Source: Sipunculus nudus
Lineage: Eukaryota; Annelida; Sipuncula; Golfingiida; Sipunculidae
Direction of reading: 5' to 3'
Length of the DNA: 64,000 nucleotides
Assembly: GCA_026874595.1 (NCBI GenBank)
Contig: CM049308.1
Location: 50,662,624-50,726,623, forward strand
The notes beneath the pieces are model-generated. The model was not told the origin of the DNA. It did no database searches and worked only from the letters and a program-made list of their open reading frames with translations. Positions 27,541 to 34,779 of this stretch are shown piece after piece. The position numbers and the translations under genes were made by a program. Positions within the stretch are counted from its first letter, which is position 1. Each line of letters opens with the position of its first letter.

Positions 27541-28095
27541 ATGGCTACCAAAGAGAAACGTGCCCGTCCTGCATACAGTGAAATTGATGAATGCAATGCT
27601 ACCCGTAAAGTCTTTTTAGGGGGTGTCCCCTACAGTTGGTGGTTTGCTACACCTATGGGTAATAATATCCGGATCGCTTCATGGAGTGAAGGTATAGTGA
27701 ACCAGAATAAAAGTGTGGTATTGAATAATGCAGAAATCCAGAAACTTCAACGTAACATAAAAAAAATTAATGAAAATATTTCCTCTGCCGTCCATGCCTC
27801 TAACCAAGAGTACCGGTTTACCTTATCTGAAGGTGCTTTCAGCGACCCGAAAGCCAAAATGACCGTACTGACCTGTTCCAGTGAATGGCCCAATGTCATC
27901 AATATCCGAGAATGGTATTACGACAAAAAAGACCGTACCCGCTACCCCAGCCGTATCGGTGCCGCCATATACATTGATATCTGGAACCAATTAGTAGAAA
28001 ACATCAAAGACGTCTGTGGTTTATTCTGCCAACCCCCGAAAGAAGCTGGCGCTTTTGTCGATTGGTTGAACGACGACAGTCAAGACAATTATTGA
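27541..28095 (+). CDS. PC4-like single-strand-binding/coactivator protein, 184 aa
   Basis: The C-terminal half (NVINIREWYYDKKDRTRYPS, then GAAIYIDIWNQLVENI) matches the PC4/Sub1 pattern of a beta-sheet ending in IREYY..D....P...GI.L....W..L. The N-terminal half may be a second, weaker copy (RIASWSEG...VVLNNAEIQKLQRNI). PC4 proteins bind single-stranded DNA and modulate transcription or replication. Perfect Kozak context (CACCATGG). It shares the early promoter block with the RING-like gene. No other single-strand binding protein is seen in the element, so it may do that job during replication. Confidence 0.7.
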   Translation: MATKEKRARPAYSEIDECNATRKVFLGGVPYSWWFATPMGNNIRIASWSEGIVNQNKSVVLNNAEIQKLQRNIKKINENISSAVHASNQEYRFTLSEGAFSDPKAKMTVLTCSSEWPNVINIREWYYDKKDRTRYPSRIGAAIYIDIWNQLVENIKDVCGLFCQPPKEAGAFVDWLNDDSQDNY

Positions 28096-28191
28096 TAAAT
28101 TATTTGTATATTGTATATATTGTATATATGTTTGAAAGAAAAAAATAAATAAAATTTGTGTTTAAAAGAATTTTGGTGTTGGGAGTAATAC

Positions 28192-28199
28192 TATATAAA
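28192..28199 (+). promoter_or_regulatory. TATA box (TATATAAA) of the first penton-like gene
   Basis: Lies 38 bp before the ATG at 28230 and only 26 bp before the ATG at 28218. The usual late-gene spacing favours 28230 or 28233. Confidence 0.6.
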
Positions 28200-28217
28200 T
28201 GAAGAAGGGATGTAAGT

Positions 28218-29519
28218 ATGCACACAGTTATGATGGAAACCATATCGGATAGTACATTAATCCAAACCCGGCCGTTTTATTTAAATTTAAAAGCCCCGCC
28301 CACCACCGTTGATGGTGATAAAGAACTTAAAATTAAACTCGACCCGACCCTTTACTTAGACCCCAAAGTCGGGGCTTGGGAAGTAGCTTTAACCCGATTA
28401 AGTTTCCCGAGTGCTTGGTACAATATCCACGAAAAAGAATGCTGGGTCCGATTAACCCATTATGATATAGAAAAAGATAAAACCTATAATACATCCTATA
28501 GTATTGAAAGCTATATGCCTGCCGGTTATTATCCCCGCATCTTCATGTATGCCGATACTGATTCCAAAACCCAAAAATTTAATATAGCTTCTCAATTTGG
28601 CTTATGGAAAGCATTAAATAAATGTTTTATAGATTTAAATGCTCAATATAAAACTTTACATTTAGAAGGTACAGAACAAGAGCAATCACCCACCGGAAGT
28701 GGTACTGGTAGTAAATTAATCAACCCGGAACTCGTCCGGCTCGCCCCTAAATCCTACAAAGGCAGCACCAGTGCAACAAGTACTGATAAAAAACAAAATA
28801 TGGTCATGGGAATTCAAATCCCTAGAGATGAAGAAAACAAACATGAATACGTGTTAGAAATGCATCCTAAATTACAGTTCATGATCGGCTTCACCCGCCC
28901 CCGTTTAAGAAAACGAAACAAAAATAAATGCAAAGAATTAAAATTTGTGATGTCCAATCAGGGTACCGCAGCGAAACCCATAAACACAATGATTATACCT
29001 TCCAATAATGCTCAAACAGAATGGGAAGAATCGGATGCGACTTTCAATATGTCAGCAAGAAGCAGCCATTACAAATACAAGTATCAAACCTTTTACCCTT
29101 GTGTAAATCAAACAGATTTACGCCCGAACGAAATGGAAACCATTATGGAAATTCATACGAATTTTACCGCCGCCGATACGTTCCACACGGGCACAGAGCA
29201 CGAAGGTCCTGCCCGAGTCTTAGCCACGTTCCATACCCGTGCCGAAGCCAATGCCAACCGTCCTGAAGACCAAAGTTTTACAAAAAGTGTATATGAATAC
29301 CCCGTTGTAGGTTTCAATGCCCCGTACAGTTCAGTCCGGCAACACATATCCGGTTCGGCCCATTATAGTTCGAGTTTTCACCAGTACCATCCTTGCCTTA
29401 CAGGCTGGTATTCCGAAATGAAATTTCAATTCAAACACCCTACCGGGTATAAAACGTATTTCATTCCAGGCGGAGATTTTTTCATGCAATTATATTTCAA
29501 ACCGTGCCGTAGACGGTAA
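28218..29519 (+). CDS. Minor capsid/penton-type protein 1, 433 aa
   Basis: The motif around residues 45-75 (LYLDP..GAWEVALTRLSFPSAWYNI) and the following SIESYMPAGYYP segment are typical of Polinton minor capsid (penton) proteins, whose single jelly roll forms capsid vertices. Intact, ending GGDFFMQLYFKP. The protein probably starts at MMET (28230), as judged by TATA spacing. A truncated paralogue follows directly, so the penton gene has been duplicated, as has the major capsid gene. Confidence 0.82.
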   Translation: MHTVMMETISDSTLIQTRPFYLNLKAPPTTVDGDKELKIKLDPTLYLDPKVGAWEVALTRLSFPSAWYNIHEKECWVRLTHYDIEKDKTYNTSYSIESYMPAGYYPRIFMYADTDSKTQKFNIASQFGLWKALNKCFIDLNAQYKTLHLEGTEQEQSPTGSGTGSKLINPELVRLAPKSYKGSTSATSTDKKQNMVMGIQIPRDEENKHEYVLEMHPKLQFMIGFTRPRLRKRNKNKCKELKFVMSNQGTAAKPINTMIIPSNNAQTEWEESDATFNMSARSSHYKYKYQTFYPCVNQTDLRPNEMETIMEIHTNFTAADTFHTGTEHEGPARVLATFHTRAEANANRPEDQSFTKSVYEYPVVGFNAPYSSVRQHISGSAHYSSSFHQYHPCLTGWYSEMKFQFKHPTGYKTYFIPGGDFFMQLYFKPCRRR

Positions 29520-29522
29520 AAC

Positions 29523-29530
29523 TATATAAA
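29523..29530 (+). promoter_or_regulatory. TATA box (TATATAAA) of the second penton-like gene
   Basis: Begins 4 bp after the stop of the first paralogue and lies about 35 bp before the ATG at 29558. Confidence 0.7.
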
Positions 29531-29557
29531 GTCGGAACAACGGGCACTCTTCAAAAA

Positions 29558-30832
29558 ATGGCCACACCAACGGACCCGACGGCACACCGCAGCACGGAAT
29601 TTTTCGTGGCGGTAGACGAATTTATCGACCGAATCAAACCTGCCACATTCAATGTAGCTTTAACCCCTCCTTTGTATTTAGACCCCCGCGCCGGTCGATG
29701 GGAAGTGAGTTTAACCAAATTAACCTACCCCTCATCCTGGTACACAGTCCATGAAAAGGAATGTTACATGCGTTTAATCCATAAACAAACCCATGAAGGT
29801 CAAACCAAAACCCAAAGCATAGAATCCTATTTCCCTGCCGGCTACTACCCCAGACATTACATGTTTCGCAAATACAAAAACAAGAAACAGGAAATAGATC
29901 GCAACATTAATACCAATTCATTTGCTGCCCTGAAAAAAACCCTCAAAGATATAAATGCTAAAAAACGCGAATTGGATTTAACCAACACACAATTTAAAGA
30001 CATAGAAGACAAGTTCGACCTCGTAATATTAAATAATTGGTCTATGACAGGTACTGATGATACTAACGACAAAATAAAAATGAATGTATTCATGGGCCTA
30101 AGCTTGCCTGGTACAGAATGTGCGCCCCGCAGCAGCCGCACCCGCAACTCAAATATCGTATCACCCGTCGCCGGTTATACCAATGAATACAGATTAGAAC
30201 TACACCCCAAACTACGTCAAATATTAGGTTGTACTGATGATTTGTACGAATACGATAAAAAAGCTGTTCCCCCAATAGACATCATGTATGTCATCGCCAA
30301 AAATGAAGAATGGGTAGCTAAATATTTAAATTTACCCGCATACTTTCACACTCATTTTCCAATTACCAAAAATACATTAACCGGTTCATTTTCCAATGCA
30401 AAAAAAGCATGTTTCCAAATGCATTACCAGTACCTGAATTTCAGCCAATTAAAAATCAACGATATTGAAAATATATTAGAAATCCATACAGATTTCACCC
30501 GACCGGATACGTTTTCTCACAATCAAGGCCCGCAACGGATCTAAGCCACAATACACACCAATCCCGAAGTCAATGCCAATCGGCCAGAAGACGAATATTT
30601 CGGAAAAAGTATAGTAGAAAACCCTAGTTTAGCTTTTAATAAACCGTATAGTCAAATCCGAGAATTTATTTCATCCACACACCACCATAAAATAACAGAT
30701 ACGAATTACCACCCATGTAAATCTGGCTGGTATTCCAAATTAAAATTTCAATTCAAACACCCTTCCGGGCATAATACGACCTTTATTCCTGGTGGAAAAG
30801 TATTCATGCAATTACATTTCAGACCCTATTAA
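29558..30832 (+). pseudogene. Minor capsid/penton-type gene 2, interrupted by one stop codon
   Basis: A paralogue of the preceding gene with the same LYLDP..GRWEVSLTKLTYPSSWYTV and ESYFPAGYYPRH motifs. The frame is open to 30544, where a TAA occurs at a position occupied by Leu in the paralogue (QRI-stop-ATIHT against ARVLATFHT). The same frame then continues for 95 more codons to 30832 and aligns with the rest of the paralogue, ending GGKVFMQLHF. A single TTA-to-TAA change would explain it. The short form of 328 aa would lack the last strands of the jelly roll. Confidence 0.85.
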
Positions 30833-30839
30833 CTGGCAA

Positions 30840-30912
30840 CAAGCCAATTGGCAAGGTTCCAAGAGCTGAACTCGGTTTGCGTATAGCGCTTCCGGTTTAG
30901 AAGGCATAAAAA
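30840..30912 (+). promoter_or_regulatory. Early promoter block 3
   Basis: GGTTCCAAGAGCTGAACTCG, GTTTGCGTA and GCGCTTCCGG occur in the same order as in the reverse complement of block 1, and the TTTAGAAGGCATAAAA that follows is also shared. The TATA-like element is about 35 bp before the ATG at 30939. Only this direction has a gene. Confidence 0.75.
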
Positions 30913-30938
30913 CCCCCGAACTAATCTATTATACCACT

Positions 30939-31448
30939 ATGCGGTTAACCCGGCACAAGCCGTGCCACGAATGTCACTTGCACAATGACCATCTAATAAC
31001 GTGTAAATCAGCAGATTACTACCGACAATGTGATAGACTAACAAACATTCAAGTTTTTCATGAAATCCTCTGGGGTTTATGCCCGAAAGATACTTTGGAC
31101 TTAGTAGAATTTTCACAGTACCATTTAGATGCGGTTCATCTAACAGAACAACGCTTGGGTGAATACAAGATCACCAACACCCCTTACATCGAGAAACGAA
31201 TAATTTTAAATCAGCAACACGATTTCTGGACTGAAAGCAATAATTACGATTTCGAAGAACCTGAATTTGTAAGAAGATTTACCAATCCTGAACATCACAT
31301 GTTCATCGTATACGCTCCCGAACCACACACCGTTCCTGATTTCTACGAGGAGGAAACATACAAATGGAACGCTGTCATGATAACAAGATTAGAATCTACA
31401 AACGTAAAAAGAAATACAGGACCGGCTACGAACGCTGTAACTGGGTAA
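30939..31448 (+). CDS. Accessory Cys/His-rich protein, 169 aa
   Basis: The N terminus has a CHECHLHNDH...C cluster that could bind zinc. The rest looks globular with acidic patches. Family not recognised. First gene of a rightward chain of small overlapping ORFs, driven by early promoter block 3, so it is probably an early accessory or host-interaction protein. Confidence 0.6.
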   Translation: MRLTRHKPCHECHLHNDHLITCKSADYYRQCDRLTNIQVFHEILWGLCPKDTLDLVEFSQYHLDAVHLTEQRLGEYKITNTPYIEKRIILNQQHDFWTESNNYDFEEPEFVRRFTNPEHHMFIVYAPEPHTVPDFYEEETYKWNAVMITRLESTNVKRNTGPATNAVTG

Positions 31449-31516
31449 AAATCGTGAAAACCCTGAAAATCAGAAAACTTTCTGTACCGCCTTTCATCTA
31501 CTACAGGTACCGATGA
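31364..31516 (+). CDS. Possible 50-aa basic protein between accessory genes
   Basis: An ATG inside the previous gene opens a basic 50-codon frame (Lys, Arg and Tyr rich, ending FIYYRYR). Its TGA overlaps the ATG of the next gene as ATGA. It fills the gap between two accessory ORFs, which supports it; otherwise it could be chance. Confidence 0.35.
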   Translation: MERCHDNKIRIYKRKKKYRTGYERCNWVKIVKTLKIRKLSVPPFIYYRYR

Positions 31517-31752
31517 AGAAAAGGAAGAAAATCTACATCGTCTACAAAATAATTAATTGTAAAGACAAATGCCAGTATGTTTTTCATCGACATCATCAAA
31601 AACAAACAGAAGAACTCGAAATAGTCCCCTACTTCCGGTATGAATATCCAAATTTCCATCCTCGCACTCCGCGCCATACCAGCTGTTCATCAGAAAATGA
31701 TATAGCAGAAGATAAAGAAAAATGTTGCTGGATATCCATAAGAATGAATTAA
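31513..31752 (+). CDS. Accessory 79-aa protein with Cys/His residues
   Basis: Starts MKKRKKIYIVYKIINC and has CKDKC and HRHH groups. The opening resembles that of the following gene (KFYVMYKLLN, then Cys and HYRH), so the two are probably distant tandem paralogues. Its last 31 bp overlap the next ORF. Function unknown. Confidence 0.5.
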   Translation: MKKRKKIYIVYKIINCKDKCQYVFHRHHQKQTEELEIVPYFRYEYPNFHPRTPRHTSCSSENDIAEDKEKCCWISIRMN

Positions 31753-31763
31753 AAAATATCATT

Positions 31764-32195
31764 ATGGAAAAAAAGAATAATATGAAATTTTATGTGATGT
31801 ACAAACTATTGAACAGACGTTGTTGCACAAAACGGTGCAATACAAAATTAATGCAAGGCTACATTTCACATTACCGGCATGTATGTTCTCAACAAAACCC
31901 TGAATCGAAATGTTTCCAATACCGGACATGGGGAAAAAGTTTATGTTTGAGTGAAAACCGTTTAACAAAATCCCCGGCTTTGAGTTACTTTGCCGTATTG
32001 ACAAATTACAATACCCCCATAAAAAAATCCGGTACGAAAAAATATTTAGTAGTACGTGAATCTGCCGGCGCGTATTACCAAGACACTCCTAATATTTACA
32101 TTTGTCATACCAAAGAAGTAGCTGATTATCTACAAGAATGGTATAGACGTAAAAACCCTACATTAGTGAGTTTCCAAGGTGAATCGTACGATTGA
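31764..32195 (+). CDS. Accessory about 143-aa protein with N-terminal Cys cluster
   Basis: The ORF is open from an ATG at 31722, but ATG 31764 gives the start that aligns with the upstream paralogue (MEKKNNMKFYVMYKLL). It has a CCTKRC cluster followed by SHYRH, then a globular-looking C-terminal domain with YLVVRESAGAYY. No family is recognised. Last gene of the chain headed by block 3. Confidence 0.55.
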   Translation: MEKKNNMKFYVMYKLLNRRCCTKRCNTKLMQGYISHYRHVCSQQNPESKCFQYRTWGKSLCLSENRLTKSPALSYFAVLTNYNTPIKKSGTKKYLVVRESAGAYYQDTPNIYICHTKEVADYLQEWYRRKNPTLVSFQGESYD

Positions 32196-32197
32196 GA

Positions 32198-32290
32198 AAA
32201 CGATTTCCGGTTTGGCTCGATGCCAAATGAGTTTGCGTACGGGACTTCCGGTGAATAGAGGATATAAACCGCGCACTGGTATAAAGCGGA
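32198..32290 (+). promoter_or_regulatory. Early promoter block 4 (diverged)
   Basis: Contains ATTTCCGGTTTGGCTCG, GAGTTTGCGTACGG and ACTTCCGG in the same order as block 1. Two TATA-like elements follow (TATAAACC near 32263, TATAAAGC near 32280), the second 32 bp before the ATG at 32312. Confidence 0.65.
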
Positions 32291-32311
32291 TCATAACGGC
32301 GATTCGTCACC

Positions 32312-32725
32312 ATGGCACAAGCAGCAAGCAGTTCGTTCACAGATGCAGCTCCACCTCTCGACTTGTACGAGATATTGAACAACAGTGCACCGCCAGTACC
32401 TGCAGACATCCCGCTACCTGAAGACATCCCGCTACCTACACCGAAAATAACTGTACCGGTTACCGTGGATGAAGTGTTGATGCCCCCACCACCCCCTCCG
32501 TCAACTGAACCCAGTACTTCAGCACCTAAACCGCGCAAACGTAGGAGACCTGTACCTGCCAAAACACCGAAAAGAGAAACAAAGAGACGCACTTCTGCAG
32601 CTTCCAAAAAAATCTACACTGTTGTTGAAATCACCCAATTAATTGAAAACTACTTGGAACAAATCAACGACATCATCAAATGTGTAACGGAACAGATCGC
32701 TAGATTAGAAAAACTGGACTCATGA
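32312..32725 (+). CDS. Accessory Pro-rich nuclear protein, 137 aa, with E1A-CR1-like motif
   Basis: Near residues 15-22 it has PPLDLYEIL, which resembles the L..LYDL core by which adenovirus E1A CR1 contacts Rb-family proteins. Next come Pro-rich repeats (DIPLPEDIPLPTP), a basic nuclear-signal-like block (KPRKRRRP...KRETKRR), and a C-terminal amphipathic helix (TQLIENYLEQINDIIKCV). Adintoviruses are known to carry small oncoprotein-like genes; whether this is one is inference. Strong Kozak start; its stop overlaps the next ATG as ATGA. Confidence 0.6.
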   Translation: MAQAASSSFTDAAPPLDLYEILNNSAPPVPADIPLPEDIPLPTPKITVPVTVDEVLMPPPPPPSTEPSTSAPKPRKRRRPVPAKTPKRETKRRTSAASKKIYTVVEITQLIENYLEQINDIIKCVTEQIARLEKLDS

Positions 32726-32988
32726 TTTATTTCACTCTACGTTATGGTGTTGAACCTTTGGAACAAAATCCTCACGTGAACATTCGCAAAATAATACGTG
32801 AAAAAAACCTCACCAATTATTTAGTACTGGGAATCGCCGCCTTCGACTTAAAATATCAACCCGGGACAATTATAGAACACACCTACTTGGCTCCAATCTA
32901 CGATTCATCTGAATGGCGCTACATGAAAGAAAAGAAATTCACTAACCGGGAAATATTGAATAAACATTTACTTCAATTAGAGATATAA
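32722..32988 (+). CDS. Accessory 88-aa protein
   Basis: Starts within the ATGA that ends the previous gene, suggesting coupled translation on one transcript. Looks globular with a hydrophobic centre (YLVLGIAAFDLKY). No Cys cluster, no known family. Confidence 0.5.
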   Translation: MIYFTLRYGVEPLEQNPHVNIRKIIREKNLTNYLVLGIAAFDLKYQPGTIIEHTYLAPIYDSSEWRYMKEKKFTNREILNKHLLQLEI

Positions 32989-33000
32989 TAGCTTTTTTCA

Positions 33001-33378
33001 ATGGACCTAGACGAAAAAAGCCGTTACCCGTATTTGAACTATATCTTAACCGTAGGTGGAGTTAAAACTAGAACTCCCAGGAATCCATTTGATCTTAAGA
33101 ATACTGACATAAATAGTTGGGATTTTTCTGGTGTATACAAACATTCCTTAGACAGGCAAAGAACACAATGTGTGATAATGAAAAAATATTGCGATTGTTG
33201 TAATAAGATATGGGTAGAGACTATAATAGTTGAACCTATAAAAGATGTTGTGGATGGAACTATACATGTATTTTCTAAATGGGATTCTATGAATGTAATA
33301 GGATCAACGAAAGGACGTTTTAGAAAGAAACTAGATATTCATCATTTTAAAGTATTGAACAATGACTTCGTTTCATAA
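33001..33378 (+). CDS. Accessory 125-aa protein with CDCC motif
   Basis: A globular-looking protein with a cysteine group (KKYCDCCNKIW) in the middle. It begins 12 bp after the previous stop. The ORF ends inside the start of the next small frame. Function unknown. Confidence 0.5.
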   Translation: MDLDEKSRYPYLNYILTVGGVKTRTPRNPFDLKNTDINSWDFSGVYKHSLDRQRTQCVIMKKYCDCCNKIWVETIIVEPIKDVVDGTIHVFSKWDSMNVIGSTKGRFRKKLDIHHFKVLNNDFVS

Positions 33379-33532
33379 AGTTAAAAAACGTTATGTGAAA
33401 GTTAATGATAAAATATATCAATTCGTCACAAAAGAAGTTTTATTGTTAAGAAACAATCATAATATTTCTAGCTTAAGTATGCGTTGTGTAAAAAAGAAAA
33501 AAGATGTTCATTTGAAAAAACTATGTAAATAA
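33362..33532 (+). CDS. Possible 56-aa basic protein
   Basis: Its ATG lies 14 bp before the stop of the previous gene in another frame. Basic composition throughout, ending KKKKDVHLKKLCK. It is the last frame before the GC-rich cassette array. Support is only its tight packing with the neighbour. Confidence 0.4.
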   Translation: MTSFHKVKKRYVKVNDKIYQFVTKEVLLLRNNHNISSLSMRCVKKKKDVHLKKLCK

Positions 33533-33585
33533 ATTGGAATAAAATTCATTTGTGTATTATATTTCCGGTCTCTGTTTTTCTTTAC

Positions 33586-34176
33586 TCCCCCGGCCTGCGT
33601 GGTGGTGGCCGTGTCCTGGTCGAATGTGTATTTGGCGTAGCTCGTGCATCCTCCCCCGTCGTCCGTCCCCCATTTGTGCAGGTCGTTGCAGGCGTCGGTG
33701 CCGCCGCTCACGGCCGTGCTGATCGAGTAATCTTTGCCGCCGCTGCCGGTCATGGCGTCGGTCCAGCACACGGTGCGCTTTTCTCTCCCCGGCCTGCGTG
33801 CCGCTGGCCGCTTCCTGGTCGAATGTGTATTTCGGGTAGCTCGTGCATCCTCCCCCGTCGTCCGTCCCCCATTTGTGCAGGTCTTTGCAGGGGGCGGTGG
33901 TGCCGCTCACGGCCGTGCTGATCGTGTATTCTTTGCCGCTGTCGCTGCCGCCGGTCATGGCGTCGGTCCAGCACACGGTGCGCTTTTCTCTCCCCGGCCT
34001 GCGTGCTGTCGCCCGTGTCCGTGGTGAATGTGTATTTCGGGTAGCTCGTGCATCCTCCCCCGTCGTCCGACTCCCATTTGTGCAGGTCTTTGCAGGCGTC
34101 GGTGCCGCTGCTCTCGGCCGTGCTGATCGTGTATTCCTTGTTGCCGCCGCTGCCGGTCATGGCGTCGGTCCAGCAC
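33586..34176 (-). repeat. Array of three inverted capsid-loop cassettes
   Basis: Three tandem GC-rich units with periods of about 205 and 202 bp, read on the minus strand: A (34176-33991), B (33974-33786) and C (33769-33586), separated by the same 16-bp linker (GAGAAAAGCGCACCGT). Each encodes, in its own frame, a CWTDAMTG start, YxISTA, DLHKW, DDGGGCTSY, KYTF and TQAG blocks with differing residues between. These blocks match the loop segment of capsid gene 1 (22179-22328). No start codon or promoter structure belongs to the array and frames shift from unit to unit, so it is not a gene. Interpreted as silent donors. Confidence 0.88.
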
Positions 34177-34193
34177 GAAGTGCACCCCCCAAA

Positions 34194-34320
34194 AAGTGGC
34201 AAATAAACCGGACTGTGGCAGATAAACCGGATTGAGAGTGAAAGTGGCAGATAAACCGGATTAATCTAAAAGTGGCAGATAAACCGGATTGGCAGTAAAA
34301 GTGGCAGATAAACCGGATTG
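34194..34320 (-). repeat. Right subterminal repeats
   Basis: Five copies of a roughly 20-bp unit around AGTGGCAGATAAACCGGATT, spaced 20-30 bp apart, running from the cassette array into the TIR. The first copy is diverged (GGCAAATAAACCGG). Confidence 0.85.
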
Positions 34321-34411
34321 AAAGTGGCAGTTACGGCGGATTGGGGTGCTGTGACGTCACGGGTGGCAGATAAACCGGATTATTTTGGCAACTAAATGTC
34401 TATACACTACT
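34321..34411 (-). repeat. Right terminal inverted repeat, 91 bp
   Basis: Perfect reverse complement of the left repeat at 904-994. The identity of both ends suggests either a fairly recent insertion or copying between ends during replication. Confidence 0.97.
34351..34360. promoter_or_regulatory. CRE-type palindrome GTGACGTCAC in right TIR
   Basis: Mirror copy of the palindrome at 955-964. The same 10-mer also occurs within the integrase reading frame near 17875. Confidence 0.45.
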
Positions 34412-34417
34412 TATATT
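34412..34417. repeat. Target-site duplication, right (TATATT)
   Basis: Six bases directly after the CACTACT terminus, identical to the left copy at 898-903. Confidence 0.95.
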
Positions 34418-34779
34418 CCGAGCTATGGGGCTTGAAATTACCCCCAAGAATAATAAAAAATTTGATACAAAACCTCAAATATCTTGATAATTAATGCATG
34501 GGTTGTCCTGAATCTTTCCTTCAATATTGACCATGACTAGTTTTGTCAGTTCCTGAAAAGTGGTGGTGCCACCTGTATTTTTTGTTATTTTAACAAATAT
34601 TTTTCTATTTTTTTTAACTATAAAATGACAACAATCATGTAAGTTTCTCAGCTGTGATTACATCTAGTGTCCCAAAACCTGATGTGTTTATTGATCACAA
34701 GTGGATGGCCCTATAGTAATCACCCTGTTGGTCTGTCTGTTTGACTAGCTGTCTGTCTGTCCATCCGTCCAGCCACACA
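34418..34779. other. Host DNA right of the provirus, no gene seen
   Basis: AT-rich non-coding DNA containing a CTGTCTGTCTGTCC stretch near 34735-34765. No exon-like sequence noticed. Confidence 0.5.

Larger units (their letters stand above)
904..34411 (+). mobile_element. Complete Polinton/Maverick (adintovirus-like) provirus, 33,508 bp
   Basis: The element has perfect 91-bp terminal inverted repeats with AG...CT ends and a 6-bp target duplication (TATATT), which are the family hallmarks. Inside are the diagnostic genes: protein-primed polymerase B, an A32-type packaging ATPase, a retroviral-type integrase with chromodomain, and double-jelly-roll and penton-type capsid proteins. It is long compared with the 15-20 kb usual for Polintons because it carries duplicated capsid genes, a Lys/Ala-rich protein and two accessory clusters. 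Several genes carry frameshifts or stop codons, so this copy is unlikely to be autonomous, although the intact termini and target duplication show a clean integrase-type insertion. Confidence 0.97.

Noticed and set aside
12050-30832. Recoded TAA (altered genetic code) to explain in-frame stops
   Set aside because: TAA clearly ends many intact genes here (for example 8877, 9552, 21676), so the internal TAAs are better read as nonsense mutations.
33586-34176. Diversity-generating retroelement (template and variable repeat)
   Set aside because: No reverse transcriptase is present, the differences are not limited to A positions, and there are three templates with length changes, which fits recombination better.
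33550-34202. ORFs reading through the cassette array on both strands
   Set aside because: They switch frame from unit to unit and lack promoters; the coding signal belongs to each cassette separately and copies the capsid loop.
33586-34320. CRISPR array
   Set aside because: The repeats are long, coding-like cassettes followed by 20-bp subterminal units without unique spacers, in an animal genome.
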